Below, piece after piece: positions 8,325 through 16,294 of a stretch of 44,745 bases of DNA. The position numbers were made by a program, and so were the translations under genes. Below the pieces are notes generated by a model. The model did not search any database, was not told the origin of the DNA, and worked only from the letters and a program-made list of their open reading frames with translations. The number at the start of each line of letters is the position of its first letter. Positions within the stretch are counted from its first letter, which is position 1. The DNA is from Thermoplasmata archaeon (lineage in GTDB: Archaea; Thermoplasmatota; Thermoplasmata; Lutacidiplasmatales; UBA184), in the NCBI GenBank assembly GCA_022750455.1, contig JAKIVR010000013.1, forward strand, positions 1 to 44,745, read 5' to 3'.

Positions 8325-9304
8325 GCGGGGACGCCATTCGCGCCCGGGACCTCACCAAGATCTACGGCCAGCTCTCCGCGGTGGACCACCTGAACTTCAC
8401 GGTCCGGTCCGGCAGTGTCTTCGGGTTGCTCGGTCCGAATGGGGCGGGCAAGACGACGATCATCAAGCTGCTGACCGGGCTCTCAGAGATCACGGCAGGG
8501 GAGGCGACCGTCGCCGGGTTCGACGTGCGTCGGGACCCGATGCAGGTCAAGCGACGCATCGGCTGGGTCGCGGCGGAGGTGATCCTCGACGACGATTTCA
8601 CGGCGTGGGAAAACCTCTGGCTCCAGGCGAAGCTGCAGCGGGTCTCCGCGTGGAAGCCCCGGGCCGAGCAGCTCCTGGCGTACTTCGATCTCACCGACCG
8701 TCGGAAGGACAAAGTGGGGACGTTCTCCACCGGGATGCGGAAGAAGCTCGAGATCGCCCTCGCCCTCCTGCACGAGCCGGAGATCGTGTTCATGGACGAG
8801 CCGACGATCGGACTCGATCCGAGTACCCGGCACATGCTCTGGGAGCTGATCGCCGGCGTGAACCGGGAGTTCGGGATCACGGTGCTGCTCACCACCCACT
8901 ACATCGAGGAGGCCGATGCCCTGTGCGACCAGATCGCGATCATCGACCGGGGCAAGTTCGTCGCCACCGGAACGCCGGCCGAACTGAAGGCCCGCGTCCA
9001 GTCGGACTTTATCGAGATCGAGACGACCGAACTGGTCGACGAGACGCGCTGGCGGGCCATCGCGGGCGTCACGGACGTCCGCACGGAAGGCCGGAGCTGG
9101 ATCCTGCGGACGCCCTCCGCACAAACGACGCTGCCAAACGTCTTCGCGGCCCTGCGGACGGACCAGATCCAGCGGATCAACATCGAGGCGCCGAGCCTGG
9201 AGACCGTCTTCTTGGATGTCACCGGTAAGCACCTGGATGCCGCCGGGCCCGAGGTCCACGACTTCCGGAAGTTCTACTCGACGGTACGGAGGGCGCGCCA
9301 ATGA
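8321..9304 (+). CDS. ABC-2 type exporter ATP-binding protein
   Basis: This 327-residue ATPase is of the drug-export (DrrA/CcmA-like) group. It has Walker A GPNGAGKTT, signature FSTGMRKKLEIA, Walker B IVFMDEPTIGLD and the switch His in TTHYIEEAD. After the nucleotide-binding domain (residues about 1-225) comes a C-terminal domain typical of DrrA-like subunits (VDETRWRAIAGVTDVR ... ETVFLDVTGKHLD). It overlaps padR upstream and the permease downstream by 4 bases each, so the three are translationally coupled. It powers the adjacent permease, presumably exporting a drug-like or lipid substrate. Confidence 0.95.
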   Translation: MSGDAIRARDLTKIYGQLSAVDHLNFTVRSGSVFGLLGPNGAGKTTIIKLLTGLSEITAGEATVAGFDVRRDPMQVKRRIGWVAAEVILDDDFTAWENLWLQAKLQRVSAWKPRAEQLLAYFDLTDRRKDKVGTFSTGMRKKLEIALALLHEPEIVFMDEPTIGLDPSTRHMLWELIAGVNREFGITVLLTTHYIEEADALCDQIAIIDRGKFVATGTPAELKARVQSDFIEIETTELVDETRWRAIAGVTDVRTEGRSWILRTPSAQTTLPNVFAALRTDQIQRINIEAPSLETVFLDVTGKHLDAAGPEVHDFRKFYSTVRRARQ

Positions 9305-10137
9305 GCACGGAGAACCGCCTGGGGACCGTGCTGGCGCCTCCCGCGACCGCGGCAGACGCGCGGGTCCCTCAATGGAGCCAGTTCACGGGACTGTACGCCC
9401 GCGAGCTGCTGCGCACGTTCCGGAACCCGTGGGTCCTCTTGATCACCGTCGTCCAGCCGTTCATGTGGCTCGCGTTCTTTGGGAGCAGCTTCAGCGGCGC
9501 CTCGCCGGCGATCGTAGAGACACTGTTCCACACGAACAATTACATGGCCTTCCTTCTCCCGGGCGTTCTCTCCACCTCGATGCTTACCGTCGGGATGTTC
9601 GGGTCGATGAGTACGATCCAAGACAAGCGATTCGGCTTCATGAAGCGCATCCTGTTGACCCCCACGAGTCGCTCCACGGTCTATCTCAGCAAGGCGTTGG
9701 GATCGGCGACCCGGGGCCTCGTCCAGATCCCGGTGATGATCATCGCCGCCCTCGCCTTCGGCGTTCGGTTCCAAGGGACCCCGCTCATGTGGGCCGGCTG
9801 GCTGCTCGGGCTGTTCTTCCTCGGGTTCGGGATGTGCTGCTTCTTCCTGGCCGTGACCTCCTCCAGTACGGACTGGCAGACCCCCGGCGTGATCTCGAAC
9901 TTCATCACCATGCCACTGATGTTCGCAAGTGGGGCGCTCTTCCCCGCCGCCAACTTCCCGGGCTGGATGCAGACGATCGCGGCGTACAATCCGGTCTCCT
10001 ATAGCGCCCTCCTCGGACGCGGGATCGTGGTGAACGGCGTCCCGGACTGGACGTACCTCGGCTACCTCGGACTGTTCGCGACCCTCATGTTGGTCGGCGG
10101 GACGCTCGTGGCGAGCCGATACCTGAAGATCGAGTGA
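9301..10137 (+). CDS. ABC-2 type exporter permease
   Basis: This 278-residue membrane protein has six hydrophobic segments in the ABC-2 layout: PWVLLITVVQPFMWLAFFG, MAFLLPGVLSTSMLTVGMFG, the polar loop with RFGFMKRILLTPTSRSTVYLSKAL, VQIPVMIIAALAFGV, GWLLGLFFLGFGMCCFFLAV, FITMPLMFASGALFP and the last helix YLGLFATLMLVGGTLVA. The conserved LLTPTSR coupling loop fits DrrB-type permeases. It is the last gene of the padR operon. A GC-rich hairpin follows 2 bases after its stop. Confidence 0.94.
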   Translation: MSTENRLGTVLAPPATAADARVPQWSQFTGLYARELLRTFRNPWVLLITVVQPFMWLAFFGSSFSGASPAIVETLFHTNNYMAFLLPGVLSTSMLTVGMFGSMSTIQDKRFGFMKRILLTPTSRSTVYLSKALGSATRGLVQIPVMIIAALAFGVRFQGTPLMWAGWLLGLFFLGFGMCCFFLAVTSSSTDWQTPGVISNFITMPLMFASGALFPAANFPGWMQTIAAYNPVSYSALLGRGIVVNGVPDWTYLGYLGLFATLMLVGGTLVASRYLKIE

Positions 10138-10139
10138 GC

Positions 10140-10161
10140 GGGGCCGGTCCGCTCCGGCCCC
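10140..10161. terminator. Hairpin between convergent operons
   Basis: GGGGCCGG-tccgct-CCGGCCCC is a perfect 8-base-pair stem with a 6-base loop. It lies right after the permease stop and before the end of the convergent zinc-ribbon gene. It could stop readthrough from both sides. No T-run follows, so termination itself is inferred. Confidence 0.45.
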
Positions 10162-10169
10162 ATCGGCCG

Positions 10170-10310
10170 TCAGTCGTACTTCGCGTCGTCCCCCATCCGG
10201 GTGACCGGCTGCCCGCACTTTGGGCAGAGTACGAGGCGCCAGTCCTCTTCGACCGGGACGATCGCCTGGCACTGGGGGCAGACGATCTGGCGCCCCTCCG
10301 CCGTCGTCAT
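10170..10310 (-). CDS. 46-residue zinc-ribbon microprotein
   Basis: This gene is too short for the ORF track. It encodes 46 residues with two CxxC knuckles: IVCPQCQAIV and VLCPKCGQPV, 17 residues apart, a classic rubredoxin-type zinc ribbon. The tail is GDDAKYD. Its ATG overlaps the stop of the dienelactone hydrolase gene as ATGA, so it should be translated with that enzyme. The coding sequence ends near the convergent hairpin. Such small ribbons can bind nucleic acid or protein partners; the role is unknown. Confidence 0.82.
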   Translation of the reverse strand: MTTAEGRQIVCPQCQAIVPVEEDWRLVLCPKCGQPVTRMGDDAKYD

Positions 10311-11137
10311 GGGCCCGGTTCGGGGGCGGAGGCGCCGAGCGTTCGCTCGAGGAACCCCTTCAGGCGGCTCCAGGCGTCGGCGGCAGCCACGGCGTTATAG
10401 ACGGTCGGCCGGGTGTCGTTGAAGAACGCGTGGGCGGCGTCGGGGTACACGTGCGTCTCGAACGGGCGGCCGGCGGCGCGCATCGCCTCCGTCAACGACG
10501 GCACCGTATCGGTGATCCGGGCATCCTTTCCGCCGTAAAGGCCCAACACCGCGGCCCGGATCCGCGGGACGCGGTCCAGAGGGGGGTTCGCGCCATAGAA
10601 GATCACGCAAGCGCGGAGCTCCGGGTCCAACGTCGCGAGCTGGGCGCAGAGACCGCCTCCCATACAGAACCCGAATGCCCCCGTCCGGTTCGGGTCCACG
10701 AACGACTCGGACCTCAGGAAGTGGGCCGCATCGAGGAGCTCGTCGGCGAAGACGGCCTGGCGGGCCGGGCTCATCACGTCCTGCAACGTCCGGATCGCCC
10801 TCTGTCGTTCGGGCGGCATCGTGTCCAACGCCGCCCCCCATTTGGCGGGGTCACGCTGCACCTCGGGCGGGGCGCCGCGGAGGAACGTCATCCCGGCGAG
10901 GATATTCTCCGGGCGCATAGAGGTTCGGAGGTCGCCGGTGTACAGGTCGGGCGCGAGCGCCACGTACCCCTCGGCCGCGATCCGTCGGGCGACGTCCTTG
11001 ATGTGGTCGTCCAACCCCCAGAGCTCATGGACGACGAGGACCGCGGCCCGGGGCGTGGCCACCGGATCCGGGCGGGCCAGGTACGCTTCGATCTGCCGGT
11101 CCTTCGCCGGGAACGTCACCATCGAATCGTGCGACAT
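10307..11137 (-). CDS. Dienelactone hydrolase family protein
   Basis: This 276-residue alpha/beta hydrolase has the Cys nucleophile elbow GFCMGG, followed by GGKDARI (Asp) and YPDAAHAFFND (His), giving the Cys-Asp-His triad of dienelactone hydrolases. The N-terminal VLVVHELWGLDDHIKDVARRIAAEGYVALAPDLY is diagnostic of the family. Known members cleave lactones or related esters in aromatic breakdown, but many archaeal homologues are uncharacterised, so the substrate is open. It is cytoplasmic, with no signal peptide. It is translationally coupled to a zinc-ribbon microprotein downstream. Confidence 0.92.
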   Translation of the reverse strand: MSHDSMVTFPAKDRQIEAYLARPDPVATPRAAVLVVHELWGLDDHIKDVARRIAAEGYVALAPDLYTGDLRTSMRPENILAGMTFLRGAPPEVQRDPAKWGAALDTMPPERQRAIRTLQDVMSPARQAVFADELLDAAHFLRSESFVDPNRTGAFGFCMGGGLCAQLATLDPELRACVIFYGANPPLDRVPRIRAAVLGLYGGKDARITDTVPSLTEAMRAAGRPFETHVYPDAAHAFFNDTRPTVYNAVAAADAWSRLKGFLERTLGASAPEPGP

Positions 11138-11225
11138 CTGAACCGTCCTACGCGGGCGGTCGGGGCAAGATTCGCCGGCTCTTATGGTCCCGCCGGCCGC
11201 AGCACCTCGGCGCGCTCCGAGCGGA

Positions 11226-13934
11226 TCAGCGGATCCGTTCGAGGGCGAGCGAGCCCAAGACCAAGGACGTGGTCGTCGCCCGGTACTCGATGCGTTGCCG
11301 GTAGACGAGATCGCCCATCCCCCGAACGGAAAGCCAGGTCCGACCCGCGTCGGACTCGAAGAGGATCGCGCCGTCGACCCGGTTCAGCAGCTGTTCGACC
11401 CGTTTCGGCGGGACCGTGGCGGGATCGATGCCCGAAACCGTCGTCGCGTGGTGCGTTTTGAGGAGCGAGACGAGATTGTTGACGAACTCGAACGCGTCGG
11501 CGTCCTCCCCGTGCGCCAGGCAGGCCGAGAGATGGGTGAACGCCACGCGGACGGGCGTCGGCGTCGTTTCGGCGCGGGGGTCGACGAGCGCGCTCGCGAT
11601 CGTCGAGAGCAGGCCAGCGAAGTCGCCCGGGCCCTTCACGACATAGTGGTGGCCGTCGTCGCCACCGGCGGACGTCGGGGTCCCCGTCGGGTTCGTGGCG
11701 TCCACCCAAGTGACCCGACCAGTCTGTTCGTACTCCTTGAACTGGGGCAGGATCAGGCCCATCTCCGAAGCGAGTTCCACGGGCGTCCGCGCGGTCGTCA
11801 CCACGACGACCCGTTCCCCGCGGCGCAGACCATCGGCGAGGAACGAGTTCACCGCCACCTCGCGGCCGAGGAACGGAGCGCCCAGCAGCAACACGTGGCC
11901 GTTCGCGGGATAGCCGCCTTGCAGCACGTCATCGAGACGGGGGATCCCGGACGGAACCCGGGAGATCTTTCGTCCACCGGGGATCCGTTGGATCGACGGG
12001 GTCGAGGCAGGGGAAGTCGGAGGGAGCGGTGGGAAAGCGGCGTCGGTCGGGGGAGCCATCCAAGGCACCGGTTCTTCGCTGGTCCCTTCGTCCCGGTCCC
12101 GCAAGGAGGCGGGCAGGCCGATCAACGTGGTGCCGGCGTCCTCGCTGCGTTGCCGTTCGAGTGTGACCTCGGCGGCCCGGGCATCGAGGATCTTCTCGCG
12201 CTCCGCGGCGCGGCGTTCTCGTCCGGTCAGCTCCGCCTGCGACGACATCAGCTCCTCCTGACGCTGGCGGAGCGCACTCTCCCGCGCCGCAACGAGCGCC
12301 TCCTTCCGACGCGTCTCTTCCGCCCGAGCCTCCAGCTCGGCGGCCCGACGGGTGACCGCGCTTTGATCGGCCGTGGCCGCGGTCGCCTGGGCCTCCCATT
12401 CCCGTTTCCGATTCTCGAACAGTTGTCGCTCGGTGGTGCTGTCAGATTCGCGCTTTTGCGTCTGGGTCTCCCGAGCGGCGAGCGCCTGTCCGCGCTGTTG
12501 GAGCTCCAACGATTGGCGTTGGACCGCTTGCGCCCTCGAGTCCAGCTCGACCGCCCGGCGCTGGAGCGCCGACCCCTGGGCGTCGAGTGCCTCCTTCATG
12601 GCGACCGCTTGGTGGTTGGCCACGAGCGCTTCGGCAGGCGTGGCCGACGAGGCGGCGGCGGTCGTTCCCTGCGCCTCGCGCAAGGCCACTCGGTCCTCTC
12701 GCTGACGAACCTCGGCCTCGCGGGCCTCGGCGACCCGGAGCTGAGCCGCGGCCTGCGCCGCGACATCCGGCGCCGCCGCGGCCTCCCGTTCACGGTTCGA
12801 GAGAGACATCTCGCGCTGGAGGAGTGAGTTCTCCGCCGCGCTGACCTTCGCCTCCCGGTCCCCCCGCAGGGATTCCCAGGCACGGAGATCGGCGTCGCGG
12901 CGGCCGACTTCGGCCTTTTCCCGGTCGACGGTCTGTTCGCGTTGGGAAATATCCGCGAGCTGGACGGAAGCACGCTGAAGCTCCTGTCGTAATGCCGCGC
13001 CGCGCTCCTCGACGTCGCGCTCGTAGTTCTTCAATTGAGATTCGACGTCCGCGTACGCCAGTTTCTGTCGTCCGAGCGCCCGCTCGGTGCTCTCGGAGTC
13101 GGCCTCGCGGCGGATGAGCGCCGTCTCCCGGAACTGGAGCGCGTCCTCGCGCTTGCGGAGGTCATCGGCAAGCCGGAACACCCGGGCCTCGTTCGACGAC
13201 AGCAGTTCGCGCTGGTGCGCCTGGGTCCCCGTCGAGATCAGATGGAGCCACGAACCGGAGAACAGGTACAATCCGGCCGCGGCGAGCAACGTCAGGGTGA
13301 GCCCCTGCGGATTTCCCGGACTTGCGACGCTGGCGAGGGCGAGCGCCACCGGGATCGCGGCCGAACCGACTCCGATGATCTGCCGTTGGCCGAACCCGCG
13401 CCAGGTCAGCGCCATCCCGATGAGCGCGCCCGAGATCACCAGCATCTCGAGCGGGTACATCCACGGAAAGAGCGTCCAGCTGCCGGTCGGGCCGACGCCG
13501 CCGAGCGAGGCGATGTAGAGGAATGTCAGCACGCCGAAGCCGGCGACGCTAAGAACCGTGATCCAGAAGTGGGGCTCCCACGGCCAGAGTTGGTACTCCT
13601 CCCACTTGACGAACAGTCCGAAGAACGAGAGCAGCCCGCCCCCGACGAGCGGAAGCCCCGCGAACAACGCCGCGTAGAGAGCGGTCCCAGCCGACACCCC
13701 GTGCGTAGTCAAAGCCGACGGGAGCGGCTGGTTGTAGGCGACGACCACGATCCCATCGGCGAAGAGAAGCAGGTACAGGATCAAGGTGTAATACTGGGCC
13801 GTCCGGCCCAGCCGCAGCTGGAGCAGCGCGTCCTCGCGCGCGTACGTCAGGTCCCCGTCGTTCAGGAGGCTCCGCGTCCGCGGCAACGCGGACGGGGGCG
13901 AGGACGGCAGGGGCGACGAGGGATCTGGTACCAC
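11226..13934 (-). CDS. Polytopic membrane, coiled-coil protein with degenerate KaiC/RAD55-like domain
   Basis: This 902-residue protein has three parts. Residues about 48-237 hold roughly six or seven membrane helices (YTLILYLLLFADGIVVV through LLAAAGLYLFSGSW). Residues about 240-620 are a long Arg/Glu/Ala-rich coiled coil with repeats such as AAELEARAEETRRKEALVAARE. The last 243 residues look like a KaiC/RAD55-type RecA fold (SGIPRLDDVLQGGYPANGHVLLLGAPFLGRE). The P-loop reads GAPFLGRE instead of GxxxxGK(S/T), and the Walker B strand reads VRVAFTHLS without the usual Asp, so ATP hydrolysis is doubtful. It may be a membrane-tethered scaffold or sensor. It is monocistronic, with 38 bases to the upstream methyltransferase gene on the same strand. 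Confidence 0.82.
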   Translation of the reverse strand: MVPDPSSPLPSSPPSALPRTRSLLNDGDLTYAREDALLQLRLGRTAQYYTLILYLLLFADGIVVVAYNQPLPSALTTHGVSAGTALYAALFAGLPLVGGGLLSFFGLFVKWEEYQLWPWEPHFWITVLSVAGFGVLTFLYIASLGGVGPTGSWTLFPWMYPLEMLVISGALIGMALTWRGFGQRQIIGVGSAAIPVALALASVASPGNPQGLTLTLLAAAGLYLFSGSWLHLISTGTQAHQRELLSSNEARVFRLADDLRKREDALQFRETALIRREADSESTERALGRQKLAYADVESQLKNYERDVEERGAALRQELQRASVQLADISQREQTVDREKAEVGRRDADLRAWESLRGDREAKVSAAENSLLQREMSLSNREREAAAAPDVAAQAAAQLRVAEAREAEVRQREDRVALREAQGTTAAASSATPAEALVANHQAVAMKEALDAQGSALQRRAVELDSRAQAVQRQSLELQQRGQALAARETQTQKRESDSTTERQLFENRKREWEAQATAATADQSAVTRRAAELEARAEETRRKEALVAARESALRQRQEELMSSQAELTGRERRAAEREKILDARAAEVTLERQRSEDAGTTLIGLPASLRDRDEGTSEEPVPWMAPPTDAAFPPLPPTSPASTPSIQRIPGGRKISRVPSGIPRLDDVLQGGYPANGHVLLLGAPFLGREVAVNSFLADGLRRGERVVVVTTARTPVELASEMGLILPQFKEYEQTGRVTWVDATNPTGTPTSAGGDDGHHYVVKGPGDFAGLLSTIASALVDPRAETTPTPVRVAFTHLSACLAHGEDADAFEFVNNLVSLLKTHHATTVSGIDPATVPPKRVEQLLNRVDGAILFESDAGRTWLSVRGMGDLVYRQRIEYRATTTSLVLGSLALERIR

Positions 13935-13972
13935 TGACCTCTCCCGGGTCCTCCGTTCCTCCGCTGGGCACG

Positions 13973-14944
13973 CTACTTAATCATGCCTTTGGATTGGCGA
14001 GGCGTCCGACGGGCGGCGATGAGCAGCGCCGAAGCTCTTCGGAGTCGCTCCGGTTCGCGTCCGACCGCCTCCTCCAGCTCGAGCAGATGGCTCCACGCGA
14101 CCGGATCCTGTTGGACGCCGGCCGCCCGTTCGGGATCCGCGCCAAGGCACGGGGCGACGGCGAGCCGCTCGATGACCTCGAGACGGTGGTCGGCGAGTCG
14201 GCTCTCGATCTGAGCGAGCGACCAACGTTGGAACTCACTGGGGTTCGCCTTTTCGACCGGCGCGAACGGCCGGAACGGTTGGAGGTGGACCCGCGGGTGC
14301 AGGGCGCGGACGGGCGACCGCAGGAGGCGTCTCACCGCGCCGGGAGGCAGTCGGTGAAGGTACTCCGCCCGCTCCCCGGCCCCGACGGCAAACTCCAACA
14401 CGACGATCCCGCCATCCGGAGAGGCGCATCGAACGAGCTCTTGGAGGATCGTCGACGCCCGTTCGCCGCCGAACCCTACGACGTTACCGAGAGCGACGAC
14501 CCCGGAGAACCGGTCGTCCCGGAACGGCAGACGAGTGGCGTCACCGCGGACGAATTCGGTAGGGACGGAGCGCTCCCCGGGCTCGGCGCCGTCGAGCGTC
14601 TCGGCCGCCCGGTGAAGCATGCGGTCGGAGAGGTCAAAGAGCACCCGCGGGTGGTCCCGGTCCCCGATCAAGGGGGAGAATCGTCCCGGACCCGAACCGA
14701 CCTCGAGGACCGCGCCTGGGACGGCCGGCGGGTGTCGACGGAGGAATCGTCCCCGGAGCTCTCGGAACAGATCCCGCTGTGCCGTCCCCTCGTACCTGCG
14801 CCACTCTCGCTCGACCCGGTACTCGTCCGCGGCGACGTACCGCTCCCGGGGCGAGGAAGCTTCCTCCCCCGGGTCGTACCGCAATGGCGGGAGAGCTCGA
14901 GGAGCGACCCGGCGCCGGTCACGGAGTTCCCTGAGGGCGGGCAT
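13973..14944 (-). CDS. SAM-dependent class I methyltransferase
   Basis: This 323-residue protein has a Methyltransf_11-like core: motif I VLEVGSGPGRFSPLIG, RVLFDLSDRMLHRAAE, motif II FVRGDATRLPFRDDRFSGVVALGNVVGF, and ELVRCASPDGGIVVLEF. The first 70 residues are charged (YRVEREWRRYEGTAQRDLFRELRGRF) and the last 120 form an extra region of unknown role. The substrate cannot be told. The ATG at 14944 lies about 40 bases from an apparently bidirectional TATA element shared with the divergent zinc-ribbon gene. Confidence 0.88.
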   Translation of the reverse strand: MPALRELRDRRRVAPRALPPLRYDPGEEASSPRERYVAADEYRVEREWRRYEGTAQRDLFRELRGRFLRRHPPAVPGAVLEVGSGPGRFSPLIGDRDHPRVLFDLSDRMLHRAAETLDGAEPGERSVPTEFVRGDATRLPFRDDRFSGVVALGNVVGFGGERASTILQELVRCASPDGGIVVLEFAVGAGERAEYLHRLPPGAVRRLLRSPVRALHPRVHLQPFRPFAPVEKANPSEFQRWSLAQIESRLADHRLEVIERLAVAPCLGADPERAAGVQQDPVAWSHLLELEEAVGREPERLRRASALLIAARRTPRQSKGMIK

Positions 14945-14982
14945 TCGTGCTGGGTCCTCTCTGGGAGTGTCACGAGACGGTG

Positions 14983-14989
14983 TAATATA
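14983..14989. promoter_or_regulatory. Bidirectional TATA-like box
   Basis: TAATATAC reads as GTATATTA on the other strand, making a near-symmetric TATA element. It lies 30-36 bases before the zinc-ribbon ATG (15019) and about 40 bases before the methyltransferase ATG (14944), so both divergent genes may use it. Confidence 0.55.
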
Positions 14990-15018
14990 CGGTTGCGAGG
15001 GTTTGGGACCAGGATTCC

Positions 15019-15162
15019 ATGCCGTACTATGAGTGCCCGAAATGTGGCGGCGGTTACGTGATCGACGTTCTCCCGAGCGCCAAGCCGACGTGCGACCGCG
15101 ATGGAGCCCGCCTGAAGCGGACGAGCGACGCTTCGTACGAGCGGAACGCCCGGAAGGACTGA
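15019..15162 (+). CDS. 47-residue zinc-ribbon microprotein
   Basis: This short gene is absent from the track. It encodes 47 residues beginning MPYYECPKCGGGYV, with a CxxC knuckle and a later lone Cys (KPTCDRDGARLKR), so at most three Cys ligands are visible; Asp or a partner chain may supply the fourth. The Arg/Lys-rich C-terminus (SYERNARKD) could contact nucleic acid. A clear TATA-like box (TAATATA) lies 30 bases upstream, and 27 bases separate it from the DUF1801 gene, so the two are probably co-transcribed. Confidence 0.75.
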   Translation: MPYYECPKCGGGYVIDVLPSAKPTCDRDGARLKRTSDASYERNARKD

Positions 15163-15189
15163 CCCGTCTCCGCTCCGACCTCGCGGGCG

Positions 15190-15570
15190 ATGTCCCTCTC
15201 CCCCGGCTCCCGAAAGGTCGAGGCGCTACTGCGCGCTCTGCCCCAGGGGCTGCGACCGGTCGCGAACGCTCTTCGCCGGAGCATTCGCGAGGTCGCTCCC
15301 GAACTCACGGAGGACGTGAAGTGGAACAGCCCGGTGTGGCTCGGTCCGCGGAGTGGGAAGATCGTGGTCAACCTCCAGGTCTATGACAATCATGTGAACC
15401 TCGGCTTTTGGCGAGGCGCGGAGTTGGCGTCCGCCCATCCGGCGATCGAAGGCACCGGGAAGAGCCTTCGTCACGTCAAGATCCGTTCGCCCGGCGACGC
15501 TTCGACCGCCCCCGTCCGGAAGGCGATCCGGGCGGCGGTCCAATTGGACCGGTCGGATCCCCCGGCTTAG
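15190..15570 (+). CDS. DUF1801 (YdhG/YjbR-like) domain protein
   Basis: This 126-residue protein fits DUF1801: LRRSIREVAPELTEDVKWNSPVWLGPRSGKIVVNLQVYDNHVNLGFWRGAEL and the following ...KSLRHVKIRSPGD. Family structures show a compact alpha/beta fold of unknown molecular role, sometimes linked to iron or stress. It is cytoplasmic. It probably shares a transcript with the upstream zinc-ribbon gene. Its last 4 bases overlap the end of the convergent NUDIX gene. Confidence 0.85.
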   Translation: MSLSPGSRKVEALLRALPQGLRPVANALRRSIREVAPELTEDVKWNSPVWLGPRSGKIVVNLQVYDNHVNLGFWRGAELASAHPAIEGTGKSLRHVKIRSPGDASTAPVRKAIRAAVQLDRSDPPA

Positions 15571-16001
15571 CGGCGGGAACGGCGTCGAGTACGGCCCATT
15601 CGAAGGGCGGCACGGACGATCTCGGCGTGATCGAAGGCGAGAGCGGGGAGGGAGCGTACGGGAACCCACGCGGCGTCCCGGGCGTCATCTCCCCCGACCG
15701 GCACGCCCGCGCGTCCTCCGATCCGGAATGCCACGGTGACCGTGGGACCCCGAGGGTCCCGGCCGGGACCGGAGAAGACGCCGATCAGGCGGACCGAACT
15801 CCCTCGCAATCCGGTCTCCTCCCGGAGCTCCCGCAGGACCGTGCCCTCGACGCCCTCGTCTCCCTCGACATATCCGCCGGGCAACGCCCACCGGCCGCGG
15901 AACGGAGCCCGCCCGCGGCGTACCAGAAGAACCCGCCCGTGATCGATCCAGACCGCGTCCACGGTCAGCTTGGGACCCGGGGGCCACGTCGGAGGAGTCA
16001 T
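15567..16001 (-). CDS. NUDIX hydrolase
   Basis: This 144-residue enzyme has a complete Nudix box, GGYVEGDEGVEGTVLRELREETGL (G-x5-E-x7-REUxEExGU), preceded by VLLVRRGRAPFRGRWALP. This layout is common in ADP-ribose or nucleotide pyrophosphatases. The phrase GPTVTVAFRIGGR and the later AWVPVRSLPALAFDHAEIV fit the ADP-ribose pyrophosphatase/MutT-like group. The exact substrate is not readable. The C-terminal tail is Arg-rich (GRTRRRSRR). A zinc-ribbon gene lies just upstream on the same strand. Confidence 0.93.
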   Translation of the reverse strand: MTPPTWPPGPKLTVDAVWIDHGRVLLVRRGRAPFRGRWALPGGYVEGDEGVEGTVLRELREETGLRGSSVRLIGVFSGPGRDPRGPTVTVAFRIGGRAGVPVGGDDARDAAWVPVRSLPALAFDHAEIVRAALRMGRTRRRSRR

Positions 16002-16057
16002 GGAACGGAACGCTCACGGGTCGGCCGCCGCGCGGAGCGTGGTGGCCGAACTCCCGA

Positions 16058-16198
16058 TTACGGCAACGCCGCGGCGGCGGCGAAGCACTTCGAACAGAGG
16101 GCGTGGAGCTTCGGGTACCCCTCGGCCGGGAGCGAGGTCACGCTGGTGATCGTGGCGCCGCACGAGTCGCAGATCATGATGTTATCCTTCATCGGCAT
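16058..16198 (-). CDS. 46-residue zinc-ribbon microprotein
   Basis: This gene is too short for the track. It encodes 46 residues with two knuckles, MICDSCGATI and ALCSKCFAAA, 20 residues apart, and the middle SVTSLPAEGYPKLH. The last residues are an alanine run. Two ATGs (16198 and 16192) are possible starts. It lies 56 bases upstream of the NUDIX gene on the same strand, suggesting one transcript, and is divergent from the aldo/keto reductase. It is the third protein of this size and type within 6 kb; the role is unknown. Confidence 0.75.
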   Translation of the reverse strand: MPMKDNIMICDSCGATITSVTSLPAEGYPKLHALCSKCFAAAAALP

Positions 16199-16294
16199 CG
16201 AGTATCGTCCCCCGCCAGCGGTCGTCCGCCAACGCGAGTCCGAAAACCGACATGATGATAAAGGCGACCGGACCTATTTTATTGGAGGAGCGCC

